This document shows, one piece after another, positions 44,592-56,200 of a stretch of DNA of 64,000 bases. The notes under the pieces were generated by a model. It was not told the origin of the DNA, searched no databases, and was given only the letters and a program-made list of their open reading frames with translations. A program made the position numbers and the translations under genes. Position 1 is the stretch's first letter; each line of letters opens with the position of its first letter. The stretch is from the NCBI RefSeq assembly GCF_011058165.1, contig NZ_JAALEG010000013.1, positions 40,634 through 104,633 on the forward strand, in the 5' to 3' direction. Source of the stretch: Rhodococcus aetherivorans. GTDB lineage: Bacteria; Actinomycetota; Actinomycetes; Mycobacteriales; Mycobacteriaceae.

Positions 44592-46625
44592 ATGGCATCA
44601 CCCGAGCTCGCGTCGGCCGCGCCGACGTCCTCGCCGCCGGCCGGGCGGCGCAACACGTCGGCACTGTACGTCCTCCTCGGGCTCGTCGCCGCGGTCGTCG
44701 CGCCGATCGTGGTCGGCCTGTCCGCCGCGCAGGCGCTGGTGCTGCTGGGCATCCCCGACCCCGGTCCGCTCACTACCTACGGGCTGCCCGCGGTGCGGGC
44801 GATCGCGGAGGTCGCGGCCGTCGCCGCGGTCGGTTCGCTGTTCTTCGCCGCGTTCCTGGTGCCGCCGCAGCGCAGCGGGGTGCTCGACGTGGACGGCTAC
44901 CGGGCCGTGCGCACCGCGGGCGCCGCCGCCCTGATCTGGGCGTTCTGCTCGGCGGTGCTGGTGCCGCTGACCCTGTCCGACACATCCGGACAGCCGCTGG
45001 CCGAGGCGCTGAAGCCGGAGAACCTGTGGGGTGCGATCGGGCAGATCGACACCGCGCTCGCGTGGGCGTGGACGGCGGCGCTCGCCCTGATCCTGGCGGT
45101 GCTGATCCGCGCCGCGGTGCGCTGGTCGTGGGTGCCGTACCTGCTGCTGCTGTCCCTGGTGACGCTGATGCCGCTGGCCCTGACGGGGCACTCGTCGTCG
45201 GGCGGATCGCACGACATGGCCACCAACAGCCTGGTGCTGCACCTGGTCGCGGCGGCGGTGTGGGCGGGCGGCCTGTTCGCCCTGCTCGCCCACGGGTGGC
45301 GCCGCGGCGCGCACACCGACCTCGCCGCCCGCCGGTTCTCGTTCGTCGCCGGGGTGGCCTTCGCGGTGATGGCCCTGAGCGGCATCGTCAACGCCGCGGT
45401 GCGGCTGCCGGCCGACGAGTTGCTCACCAGCACCTACGGCCGGCTCGTCCTGGCCAAGGCGCTGGCGCTGATCGCCCTGGGCGCCCTCGGATGGATGCAG
45501 CGGCGCCGCGCGCTGCCCGCGCTCGAGGCGAACCCCGACGACCGGGGCGCGCTCGTCCGGTTCGCGGCGGTCGAGGCCGTCATCCTGGCCGCCACCGTCG
45601 GACTGGCCGTGGGGCTGGGCCGTACCCCGCCGCCCCCGCCGGCGACGGTGCCGTCGCTGCTCGAGGTGGAGCTGGGCTACAACCTGGACGGCCCCCCGAC
45701 GGTCGGCACCCTCTTCTTCGGCGCGTGGCGCTTCGACCTGATCTTCGGCACGATCGCCCTGGTTCTCGCGGTCGGCTACGCGATCGGGCTGTGGACGCTG
45801 CGCCGGCGCGGCGACAGCTGGCCCGTCGGCCGGTCGATCGCCTGGTTCTCCGGCTGCTTCGTGCTGCTGGTCGCCACGTCGTCGGGCGTGGGCATGTACT
45901 CGCCGGCGATGTTCAGCGTGCACATGGGCGCCCACATGGCGATGTCGATGCTGGCGCCCGTGCTGCTCGCCCTCGGCGGGGCGATGACCCTGGCGCTGCG
46001 GGCCTTCAAACCGGCGGGCCGCGACGGTTACCCCGGCCCGCGTGAATGGCTCCTGGCGTTCCTGCACAGCCCGCCGTCGCGGTTCTTCACCCATCCGGTC
46101 GTCGCGTCGGTGATGTTCGTCGGCGGCTTCTACGCGCTGTACCTGGGCGGGATCTTCGAGGCCAACGCCGACAGTCACGCCGCGCACGTGCTGATGAACC
46201 TGCACTTCCTGATGAGCGGCTACCTGTTCTACTGGGTCGTGATCGGCGTGGACCCGTCGCCGCGCGACGTGACGCCGGTGACGAAGCTGGCAATGGTGTT
46301 CGGCTCGCTGCCGTTCCACGCGTTCTTCGGTGTGACCCTGATGAGCATGGGCACGGTGATGGCCGAGTCCTACTACCGCGGTCTCGGCCTGGCCTGGAAC
46401 AGCGACCTGTTCGCCGACCAGAAGGTGGGCGGCAGCATCGCCTGGTCGGCCGGGGAGATCCCGCTGGTGCTGGTGATGCTGGCCCTGCTGGTGCAGTGGT
46501 CGCGCAGCGACGAGCGCACCGCGCGACGGGTGGACCGCGCCGCCGAGCGGGACGACGACGCCGATCTCGCCGCCCACAACGCGATGTTCGCCGAGCTGGC
46601 GCGGCGGGACCGCGAGGGCCACTAG
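44592..46625 (+). CDS. CopD–CtaG fusion membrane protein
   Basis: A 677-residue integral membrane protein with about 14-16 hydrophobic segments. The N-terminal half is CopD-like ('HLVAAAVWAGGLFALL', 'TYGRLVLAKALALIALGALG'); the C-terminal half is the CtaG/caa3-assembly family ('MFSVHMGAHMAMSMLAPVLLALGG', 'HVLMNLHFLMSGYLFYWVVIGVDPSPR', 'PFHAFFGVTLMSM'). The same fusion is known in mycobacteria (Rv0102-like); a copper transport or delivery role is inferred. It starts 31 bases after coxE, but TACCCT at 44579-44584, seven bases before the ATG, suggests its own leaderless promoter. Confidence 0.9.
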   Translation: MASPELASAAPTSSPPAGRRNTSALYVLLGLVAAVVAPIVVGLSAAQALVLLGIPDPGPLTTYGLPAVRAIAEVAAVAAVGSLFFAAFLVPPQRSGVLDVDGYRAVRTAGAAALIWAFCSAVLVPLTLSDTSGQPLAEALKPENLWGAIGQIDTALAWAWTAALALILAVLIRAAVRWSWVPYLLLLSLVTLMPLALTGHSSSGGSHDMATNSLVLHLVAAAVWAGGLFALLAHGWRRGAHTDLAARRFSFVAGVAFAVMALSGIVNAAVRLPADELLTSTYGRLVLAKALALIALGALGWMQRRRALPALEANPDDRGALVRFAAVEAVILAATVGLAVGLGRTPPPPPATVPSLLEVELGYNLDGPPTVGTLFFGAWRFDLIFGTIALVLAVGYAIGLWTLRRRGDSWPVGRSIAWFSGCFVLLVATSSGVGMYSPAMFSVHMGAHMAMSMLAPVLLALGGAMTLALRAFKPAGRDGYPGPREWLLAFLHSPPSRFFTHPVVASVMFVGGFYALYLGGIFEANADSHAAHVLMNLHFLMSGYLFYWVVIGVDPSPRDVTPVTKLAMVFGSLPFHAFFGVTLMSMGTVMAESYYRGLGLAWNSDLFADQKVGGSIAWSAGEIPLVLVMLALLVQWSRSDERTARRVDRAAERDDDADLAAHNAMFAELARRDREGH

Positions 46626-47455
46626 GGTCGCCGGCGCTGCGCGGTCTCGGTGCGCAGTCGCACGCCGACCGCGGAGAGCAGCGCGACGGCCGCCGCGCCG
46701 CCGGCCGCGACGGCGGCCGGGGTGGAGGTGAAGCCGGTGTCGCCGCTGCGGGCCACCGCGATCCACACCAGCCCCCACGCCATGGCCGCGGCGACGGCGA
46801 GCCGCCCGTGCCCGGCGACGGCGAGGAGCACCGACACCGCGGCGACCACGACCAGGACGAGCACCGCCCAGGTGTCGGCGCCCAGCGCGAACGGGTCGAC
46901 CTCCGCGGCGCGCAGCGCCGCCGCGGTGTTCGCGACCGTGGCCACCGCCACCCAGCCCAGGTACAGGAACATGGTGCCGTCCACGACGACGCCCTCGAGG
47001 CGGGACGACGGCGCGGTGCGGGTCAGGCCGAGGAAGATCCGGACCAGCACGGCCAGCAGCGCGGCGATGACCGCGACGCTGACCGCGAGCAGTTCGAGCT
47101 GCACGACGAGGATCCACGCGGCGTTGAGCAGCATCGACGCGGCGATCCACCAGCCGAGCGCCCGCTGGCGGGGATCGGCGTGGTGCGCGGGCAGCGCCTG
47201 CCACACCGCCAGCGCCAGCAGACCCGCGTAGATCACCGACCAGATCGCGAACGCCGGACCGCCTGGCGCCACCGCCGTCGCATCGGCCGAGAGTGCCCCG
47301 TCGGCCACCTCGGAGATCGGTGTGCCCACCACGGCCCCGGAACCGAGGAAGGACAGAGCGACCGCGGCGATCGCCGACACGGCGACGCCTGCGACGCGGA
47401 GCCGGTCGGAGGAGGTGGCCTGGGGTCGCGTCGAGCTCGCCGGGGAAGTCGTCAT
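46622..47455 (-). CDS. TspO/MBR-like membrane protein
   Basis: A 277-residue membrane protein with about seven hydrophobic segments. 'PGGPAFAIWSVIYAGLLALAVWQALP' and 'GWWIAASMLLNAAWILVVQ' resemble the actinobacterial branch of the TspO/MBR (tryptophan-rich sensory) family, which binds porphyrins and sterols. The assignment is moderate because the protein is longer than classical TspO. ATG 47455 is the chosen start; the Arg-rich extension in the same frame does not look like protein. It overlaps the convergent CopD–CtaG gene by four bases. Confidence 0.65.
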   Translation of the reverse strand: MTTSPASSTRPQATSSDRLRVAGVAVSAIAAVALSFLGSGAVVGTPISEVADGALSADATAVAPGGPAFAIWSVIYAGLLALAVWQALPAHHADPRQRALGWWIAASMLLNAAWILVVQLELLAVSVAVIAALLAVLVRIFLGLTRTAPSSRLEGVVVDGTMFLYLGWVAVATVANTAAALRAAEVDPFALGADTWAVLVLVVVAAVSVLLAVAGHGRLAVAAAMAWGLVWIAVARSGDTGFTSTPAAVAAGGAAAVALLSAVGVRLRTETAQRRRP

Positions 47456-47553
47456 CCCCGGAAGATGCCCGGCGTCGCCGTGTCCGAAACGTCCCGTCCG
47501 TTCGGGCTCGGCTGTTAACTTGAGCGCCTGGCACCGACGACGGAAGGAGCGCG

Positions 47554-48681
47554 ATGAGGGGTACGGGGTGGCGGCTGCGGGCGCTCGCGTGCATCGGCGC
47601 CGTGGCGGCCGGGCTGGTCGTGCCCGCGACGGCCGGCGCGCAGCCCGCGCCCGGCGAGGTGGTCGCGGTCGAGTCACTGCCCGGTGCGCTGTCGGTGCCG
47701 GGTGCGGCCACGGCCGAGCGGCTGACCTTCCACACCCAGTGGCGGTCCGGTGCGGAGACCACCGCGTCGGGTGTCCTGTACCTGCCGCCCGGCCAGGCCC
47801 CCGCGGGCGGCTGGCCGGTCGTGTCGTGGGCGCACGGCACCGTCGGCATCGGCGACGACTGCGCCCCGTCGCGCAACCCGCGCAGCGACCGCGACCGGTC
47901 GTACCTCGGGCACTGGTTGTCCCAGGGCTACGCCGTGGTCGCCTCCGACTATCCCGGCCTGGGCGGCGACGGCCTGCACACGTATCTCGACGGGCCGAGC
48001 GCCGCGAACAGCATCGTCGACGTCGTCCGCGCCGCCCGCGCCGCCGAGCCCTCGCTGTCGAACCGGTGGATCGTGATCGGCCAGTCGCAGGGCGGTCACG
48101 CCGCCCTGCACACCGCGCGCCTGGCCACGACGCGGGCGCCGGAGCTCGACTTCCGCGGCATGATCGCCACCGGCGCGCCGTCGAACCTCGAGACGGTGTT
48201 CCCGTTCGGCGGTCCCGGCTTTCCGGATCTGGGCCTGGACGGCACCACCGTGTTCCTGTCCTACGTCCTGGCCGGCCTGCGGGTCGCGCGGCCCGACCTG
48301 GACGTGAACAGCTACCTCACCCCGGTCGGGCGGGACGTCGTCGACGACGCCGAACGGCTCTGCTACGCCGACCTCGGCGACCGCGTCCGCGGCATCGGCG
48401 TGGGGGAGATCCTCGCCCGCCCGCTCGGCAACGACCGCATGCGTGCCGCGCTCGCCGACTACATGGGGGTGCCCACCCGCGGCTACGATCGGCCGCTGTT
48501 CCTCGGTCAGGGGCTGCGGGATCAGGTCGTGCCGGCGCCGCTGTCGTTCAAGCTCGTCGCCGACCTGTGGTCCGGGGGCACGAACGTCGACTACCGCACC
48601 TACCCCAACGGGCATTCCGAGACCATGTTCGACGCCCTGCCGGCCACCACGCCGTTCGCGGCGACATTGCTCGGCAGGTAG
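47554..48681 (+). CDS. secreted lipase (LIP family), copy 1 of 3
   Basis: A 375-residue exported α/β-hydrolase of the secretory-lipase type. A signal peptide (about 1-30, ending 'PATAGAQPAP') is followed by an oxyanion segment 'WAHGTVGIGDDCAPSRN', nucleophile elbow GQSQGG, acid in 'LGQGLRDQVVP' and base in 'NGHSETMF'. Conserved cysteines (DDC, LCY) may pair. ATG 47554 is preceded by GGAAGGAG; TAACTT at 47515-47520 is a possible -10. First of three adjacent paralogues, probably in one transcript with copy 2 (17-base gap). Confidence 0.9.
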   Translation: MRGTGWRLRALACIGAVAAGLVVPATAGAQPAPGEVVAVESLPGALSVPGAATAERLTFHTQWRSGAETTASGVLYLPPGQAPAGGWPVVSWAHGTVGIGDDCAPSRNPRSDRDRSYLGHWLSQGYAVVASDYPGLGGDGLHTYLDGPSAANSIVDVVRAARAAEPSLSNRWIVIGQSQGGHAALHTARLATTRAPELDFRGMIATGAPSNLETVFPFGGPGFPDLGLDGTTVFLSYVLAGLRVARPDLDVNSYLTPVGRDVVDDAERLCYADLGDRVRGIGVGEILARPLGNDRMRAALADYMGVPTRGYDRPLFLGQGLRDQVVPAPLSFKLVADLWSGGTNVDYRTYPNGHSETMFDALPATTPFAATLLGR

Positions 48682-48698
48682 AGCAGAGGGGTTGCGCC

Positions 48699-49820
48699 GT
48701 GAGCAGGTGGGGAGTGCGCCGGTCGCTGTGGGCGGCCTGCGCGTCGGTGGCCGTGATGTGCCCGGCCGTCGCGGTCGCCGAACCCGTGCCCGGCGCGGTG
48801 ATGTCGGTGGAACCGTTGCCGGCCGAACTCTCCGTGCCCGGTGCCGTGGTCGCCGAGCGGCTCACCTACCGGACCCAGTGGCGGTCCGGCGTCGCCGCCG
48901 TCGGCACGGGGGTGCTGTTCCTGCCGCCGGGTGAGGCACCCGACGGAGGCTGGCCGGTCGTGTCGTGGGCGCACGGCACCGTCGGCATCGGCGACGACTG
49001 TGCGCCGTCGCGCAACCGGCGCATCGAACGGGAGCGGCGGTATCTCGCGCACTGGCTGTCGCAGGGCTACGCGGTGGTGGCCGCCGACTATCCCGGCCTC
49101 GGTACCGAGGGCCTGCACACGTATCTCGACGGGCCCACCGCCGCGAACAGCATCGTCGACGTCGTCCGGGCCGCCCGGGCCGCCGAGCCGTCGCTGTCGC
49201 AGCGGTGGGTGGTCGTCGGCCAGTCGCAGGGCGGGCACGCGGCGCTGCACACCGCGCGCCGGGCCACGGCGCGCGCGCCGGAGCTCGACTTCCGCGGCGC
49301 GGTCGCCACCGGTGCGCCGTCCAACCTCGAGCTGCTGTTCCCGTTCGGGGTGCCCGGCTTCCCCGACCTCGACCTCGACGGGCTCGTCTCGTTCAGCGCC
49401 TACATCATGGCCGGGCTGCGGGCGGCACGCCCCGACCTCGACGTGAACAGCTACCTCACGCCCGTCGGACGCGATCTCGTCGACGCCGCCGAGTACCTCT
49501 GCTATGGGGATCTCGAGGACCGCGCCGCCGACGTGGATGTGGGGCAGTTGCTGTCCCGGCCGCTGGGCGACGACCGGATGCGGGCCGCGCTCGCCGACTA
49601 CCTCGGTGTCCCGACCCGCGGTTACGACCGGCCGCTGTTCGTCGGCCAGGGATTGCGGGACCGGATGGTTCCCGCGCCGCTGTCGTTCAAGCTCGTCGCC
49701 GACCTGTGGGCCGGTAGCGCCGACGTCGACTACCGCACCTATCCGGACGACCACTTCGCCACCCTCTTCGCCGCGCTCCCGGACACGACACCGTTCGTGG
49801 CCGCCCGATTCGTCCGGTAA
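48699..49820 (+). CDS. secreted lipase (LIP family), copy 2 of 3
   Basis: A 373-residue paralogue with its own signal peptide (ending 'AVAVAEPVP'), GQSQGG nucleophile elbow, 'VGQGLRDRMVP' and 'DDHFATLF' for the triad. It is very close to copy 1: around 48953-49018 it is nearly base-for-base identical to 47813-47878, differing mainly at silent sites. GTG 48699 begins 17 bases after copy 1; the long open frame to 47322 is a shadow through copy 1. It presumably hydrolyses extracellular acylglycerols or other esters. Confidence 0.9.
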   Translation: MSRWGVRRSLWAACASVAVMCPAVAVAEPVPGAVMSVEPLPAELSVPGAVVAERLTYRTQWRSGVAAVGTGVLFLPPGEAPDGGWPVVSWAHGTVGIGDDCAPSRNRRIERERRYLAHWLSQGYAVVAADYPGLGTEGLHTYLDGPTAANSIVDVVRAARAAEPSLSQRWVVVGQSQGGHAALHTARRATARAPELDFRGAVATGAPSNLELLFPFGVPGFPDLDLDGLVSFSAYIMAGLRAARPDLDVNSYLTPVGRDLVDAAEYLCYGDLEDRAADVDVGQLLSRPLGDDRMRAALADYLGVPTRGYDRPLFVGQGLRDRMVPAPLSFKLVADLWAGSADVDYRTYPDDHFATLFAALPDTTPFVAARFVR

Positions 49821-49898
49821 CGCGGGACGGCCGGCGACCGACGTGCGAGGTGGCGCATGCCGACGATCGGCACGCCCCTCGGACGAGCGGAGGACTTC

Positions 49899-51026
49899 AT
49901 GGGCCGGAACAGACGGTGGCGACGGGCGCTGGGCGCGATCGGCGCGGTGCTGGCGGGCGTGCTCGCCCCGTCCGTCGCGGCCGCCGACCCCGCGCCGGGC
50001 GCGATCGTGTCGGTCGAGCCGCTGCCGGCCGAGATGTCGGTGCCGGGTGCCGCGGTCGCCGAGCGGCTCACCTACCGCACCGAGTGGCGCTCCGGCGCTC
50101 CGGCCGTCGGCACCGGCGTGCTGTTCCTCCCGCCGGGGCCGGCCCCGGCGGGCGGCTGGCCGGTGGTGTCCTACGCGCACGGCACCGTCGGCATCGCCGA
50201 CGGCTGCGCCCCGTCGCGGCACCCGTGGTCCGATCTCGAGCGTCCGTACCTCGAGCATTGGCTCGCCCAGGGCTATGCCGTCGTCGCGGCCGACTATCCG
50301 GGCCTGGGCACCGAGGGCGTCCACCCGTATCTCGACGGGCAGAGCGCCGCCAACAGCGTCGTCGACATCGTGCGCGCGGGCCGTGCCGCCGAGCCGTCGC
50401 TGTCGCAGCGCTGGGTCGTCGTCGGCCAGTCCCAGGGCGGGCACGCGGCGCTGCACACCGCGCACCGGGCCTCGTCGCGGGCCCCGGAGCTCGACTTCCG
50501 CGGCACCGTCACCACCGGGGCGCCGTCCAACCTCGAGCAGCTGTTTCCCATGGGCGGACCCGGATTCCCGGATCCGGGCTTCGAGGGTCTGGTGGCCTTC
50601 AGTTCCTACATCTTCGCCGGGCTCCGCGCCGCCCAGCCCGACCTGGACGTGAACAGCTACCTGACCCCGACCGGGCGGAAGTTCGTCGACGCGGCCGAAC
50701 AGCTCTGCTACAACGAGCTGAACGCGCTCGCCGACGGGGTGCGGGTGGGTGAGCTGGCGGCGCTGCCGCTGTCCGCGGGCCGGTTCCCCGCCGTATTCGC
50801 CGACTACCTCGGCGTCCCGACGAGCGGGTACGACCGGCCGGTGTTCCTCGCCCAGGGCATCCACGACACGATGGTTCCGGCGCCGCTGTCGGCCAAACTC
50901 GCAGCCGACCTGCGGGCGGGGGGCGCCGACGCCGACTACCGGGTGTACGTGGCCGGGCACAACACGACCATGACCCGGTCCCTGCCCGACACCACCCCGT
51001 TCGTGGCGCGGCTGTTCGGGTCGTAG
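49899..51026 (+). CDS. secreted lipase (LIP family), copy 3 of 3
   Basis: A 375-residue paralogue with signal peptide ending 'SVAAADPAP', oxyanion segment 'YAHGTVGIADGCAPSRH', GQSQGG elbow, 'LAQGIHDTMVP' and 'AGHNTTMT'. More diverged than copies 1 and 2 (WAHG becomes YAHG, GDDC becomes ADGC). ATG 49899 has GGAGG five bases upstream, so the 14-codon extension in frame was rejected. It lies 78 bases after copy 2 and may have its own promoter. Different substrate preference from the other two is possible. Confidence 0.9.
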   Translation: MGRNRRWRRALGAIGAVLAGVLAPSVAAADPAPGAIVSVEPLPAEMSVPGAAVAERLTYRTEWRSGAPAVGTGVLFLPPGPAPAGGWPVVSYAHGTVGIADGCAPSRHPWSDLERPYLEHWLAQGYAVVAADYPGLGTEGVHPYLDGQSAANSVVDIVRAGRAAEPSLSQRWVVVGQSQGGHAALHTAHRASSRAPELDFRGTVTTGAPSNLEQLFPMGGPGFPDPGFEGLVAFSSYIFAGLRAAQPDLDVNSYLTPTGRKFVDAAEQLCYNELNALADGVRVGELAALPLSAGRFPAVFADYLGVPTSGYDRPVFLAQGIHDTMVPAPLSAKLAADLRAGGADADYRVYVAGHNTTMTRSLPDTTPFVARLFGS

Positions 51027-51095
51027 CCGGCCCGCTCCCGGGTCCCGCCGGGCGGGCCCGGTCGTCCGGGATGTGGGTTCTGCGGGTCCGCCCGA

Positions 51096-51101
51096 TACGC
51101 T
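51096..51101 (+). promoter_or_regulatory. -10 element of leaderless ettA
   Basis: TACGCT followed by six bases and the ettA ATG, so transcription should start at or next to the start codon. No good -35 is visible at the expected place. Confidence 0.55.
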
Positions 51102-51107
51102 GGACCT

Positions 51108-52773
<1,666 letters not shown>

Positions 52774-52781
<8 letters not shown>

Positions 52782-53190
52782 GCCGGGGCAGAAGACCTTC
52801 ACCTGCACGCTGGAGGTCCGCTGGGCCGACTCCGACCGTCTCGGGCACGTGAACAACACGAAGTTCGTGGAGTACATGCAGGAGGCCCGGATCAAGTTCC
52901 TGCAGAGCGGACCGTTCGCGCGCGGCGCCGTGGTGGTGCGAAAGATGGACGTGGAGTTCCTGCGCCCGCTCAAGGACGACTCCGGCCCGATCACCGTCGC
53001 CATCTCGGTCCTGCACGTGGGCAACAGCTCGTACACCCTGCGGCACGTGATCACCGACGTGCAGGGCAATCCGTGCGGTTCCGGGGACGCCGTCCTCGTC
53101 GGGTTCGACCCGCACACGGAGTCCTCCCGGCCGCTCACCGCCGAGGAGCGGGCGGTCCTCGAGGACTACGTCGCCGCGACGGTCGGCTGA
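52774..53190 (+). CDS. acyl-CoA thioesterase, 4HBT hotdog family
   Basis: A 138-residue single-hotdog protein: 'CTLEVRWADSDRLGHVNNTKFVEYMQEARIKFLQ' contains the 4HBT motif with the catalytic Asp, followed by four strands. It hydrolyses acyl- or aryl-CoA; substrate unknown. GTG 52774 overlaps ettA, giving translational coupling. A second 4HBT protein lies after gdh at 58175, so the two thioesterases flank the NAD-GDH gene. Confidence 0.88.
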
Positions 53191-53221
53191 CCACCCCGGC
53201 CCGGGATTCCCCCCTCACACC

Positions 53222-53265
53222 CAGCGCCGCGGATAGGCTCGAACCAGAGCCTGTCCGCGGCGCTG
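53222..53265. terminator. 19-bp hairpin between the thioesterase and gdh
   Basis: Arms beginning CAGCGCCGCGGATAGGCTC and ending GAGCCTGTCCGCGGCGCTG pair over 19 positions with one T·G and a 6-base loop, 31 bases after the thioesterase stop. No T-run follows. TAGGCT inside the left arm (53234-53239) could also be the gdh -10, so the arm would serve two purposes. Confidence 0.6.
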
Positions 53266-53299
53266 CCGGTTTGCGGTGGCGAATGAGGGAGTGAGCACC

Positions 53300-56200
53300 A
53301 TGGCCGAGTCCGCCACACCCCAGGGGGTTTCGTCGAACCGGCGCGGTGAGCTCTCGGCGGCCGCGCTCGAGGACGTCTACCGCCGCTACGCGGACACCCT
53401 CGACGCCCCCGATCCGGCCCTGTCCGCCCACCTGGACCTCGGCCGCGAGCGGAGTGCCGACGCCGTCCTGACCCGCGTCTACCGGCCCGGCGATCGGTGG
53501 GGCGTCGGCGCCGCCCTGCAGATCGTCACCGACGACATGCCGCTGCTCGTCGAATCCGTCATCGCGCTGCTGACCCGGCTCGGCGTCGCCATCCGCGAAC
53601 TCGTCCATCCCGTCGTGTCCGTCCGGCGCGACGAGGACGGACGCCTGCTCGAGATGGTGGCCGACACCACGCCCCCGCACGGCTTCGTCGCGGAGTCGTG
53701 GATTCACGTCCAGCTGCACCCGGCCACCTCCGAGGCCACCCTCGACACCGTCGGCACCGAGATCGGCGGTGTGCTCGCCGACGTGCGGCAGGTCGGGGCC
53801 GACACCGCCGCGATGCTCGCCCGCGAACGCGATCTCGCCGTCGAACTCGACGCGCTCGCCGAGAACCCGCCGCCGCGGCACGCCGCGGAGGAGTTGCGGG
53901 AGACGGCGGCGCTGCTGCGCTGGCTCGCGCGTGGCAACTACACCGTCCTCGGTTACCGGCGCTACGACATCGTCGCCGACGCCTCCGGGACGCGGCACGC
54001 CCGCGCCGTGCCCGGCAGTGGTCTCGGGGTGCTGCGTTCCGACCTCGCCGCCGACGACGTGATCGACATGTCGGCGACCGTCGAGGCCACCGACCGGCCG
54101 CTGCTGGTGCTCACCCAGGCGTCCCTGCCTGCCACGGTGCACCGCTCGGTGTACCCGTACTTCGTGGGCGTTGCCGTCCTCGGCCCGGACGGTCGCGTCG
54201 TCGGCGAGCACCGGTTCCTCGGTGTGCTGGCCGTGACCGCGCTGCACGAGAACGTGCTCGACATTCCCGTGCTGGCGCGCCGGGTCCGGGAGGTGGTGGC
54301 CCGCGCCGGCGTGGAACTGTCGTCCTTCACCGGACAGGCGATGCTCGAGGTGCTGCAGGCGCTGCCCCGGGTGGAACTGTTCTCCGCCGACACCGACACC
54401 CTCTACGAGACCGTCACCGCGGTGGTCGCGATGCGCCGGCAACTGCGGTTGTTCCTGCGGGTCGACCCCTACGGCCGCTTCGTCTCGTGCCTGATCTACC
54501 TGCCCCGCGACCGCTACAACACACGGGTCCGGGTCGCGATGCAGCAGATCCTGATGCGCGAGTACGGCGGGGGTTCCATCCACTACACCGCCCGGGTCAC
54601 GGAGGGCGACCTGGCGCTGCTGCACGTGACCATCCGGACCCCGCCGGGACAGGCCCTGCCGCGGATCGACACCTCCGAGGAGAATCGCCTGCGCATCCAG
54701 GCCCTGCTCACCGAGGCCAGCCGCAGCTGGGACGACCACCTCGCCGACCTGGCCGCCACCGACCACACCGTCGATCCCGTGCTGGTGCAGCGCTACGCGG
54801 AGGCGCTCCCCGACGGTTACAAGGAGGACTTCGACGCCGTCCGGGCGCTGGCCGACATCGCCCGCCTCGAGGCACTGCGCGACGGCAGCATCGACCTGCT
54901 GCTGTACCGGCCCCCCGGCGCCGACCCGCGCCGGTGGCGCTTCACGCTCTACATCGGCAGCGAGGGCATCACCCTCAGCCAGGTGCTGCCGGTGCTGCAG
55001 AGCCTCGGCGTCGAGGTGCTCGACGAGCGCCCGTACCAGATCATCCGCGCCGACCGGATGAGCTGCTGGATCTACGATTTCGGCCTGGTCCTGCCCGTCG
55101 ACCTCGAACCCGACCCGAGGGTGACCACCCGTGTCACCGCGGCGTTCGCCGCCGTGTGGCACGGGCTCTCGGAGCCGGACCGATTCAACGAACTGGTCCT
55201 GCGGGCCGGGCTGGGCTGGCGGCAGGCCATGATGCTGCGCGCCTACGCGAAGTACCTGCGGCAGGCCGGCTTCCCCTACAGTCAGTACCACATCGAAGGT
55301 GTGCTGCTCGCCGACCCGGACACCACCGCGCTGCTCGCCGAACTGTTCGAGGCGATGTTCGACCCCGACGAGGCGTCCGCCGACCGCGAGCAGGACGCCG
55401 CCGCCGAACTGGTCGGCCGGATCGACGCCGTCGTCAGCCTCGACGCCGACCGGATCCTGCGCGGTCTCTTCGGCCTCATCCGGGCGACGTTGCGCACCAA
55501 CTACTTCGTGTCCGGCGACGACGGGGCCGTCGCGCTCTCGCGCGCCGACGCCGCGCCCGCCCGGGTCCTGTCGTTCAAGCTCGACCCGACCCGCATCAAC
55601 GAACTGCCCCAGCCGCGACCGAAGTTCGAGGTGTTCGTCTACGCACCCGACGTCGAGGGTGTGCACATGCGCTTCGGCTCCGTTGCCCGCGGCGGCCTGC
55701 GCTGGTCGGACCGGCGCGAGGACTTCCGCACCGAGATCCTCGGGCTCGCCAAGGCCCAGGCCGTGAAGAACGCCGTCATCGTCCCCGTCGGTGCCAAGGG
55801 GGGCTTCGTGGTCAAGCGCCCCGTCGCGCCGACCGGGGACGCGGCCGCCGACCGGCAGGCGGTGCGCGCGCAGGGGGAGGCCTGCTACCGGCGGTTCATC
55901 GCGGGCCTGCTCGACGTCACCGACAACCTCGACCGCGCCCGCGGCGTGGCCGTGCCGCCACCGCGGGTGGTCCGCCGCGACGGGGACGACACGTACCTCG
56001 TGGTCGCCGCGGACAAGGGCACCGCCACCTTCTCCGACCTCGCCAACGAGGTCGCCCGCGAGTACGGGTTCTGGCTCGGCGACGCCTTCGCCTCCGGCGG
56101 ATCGGCCGGCTACGACCACAAGGCGATGGGCATCACCGCGCGCGGCGCGTGGGAGAGCGTCAAGCGACACTTCCGCGAACTGGGCGTCGACACGCAGAGC

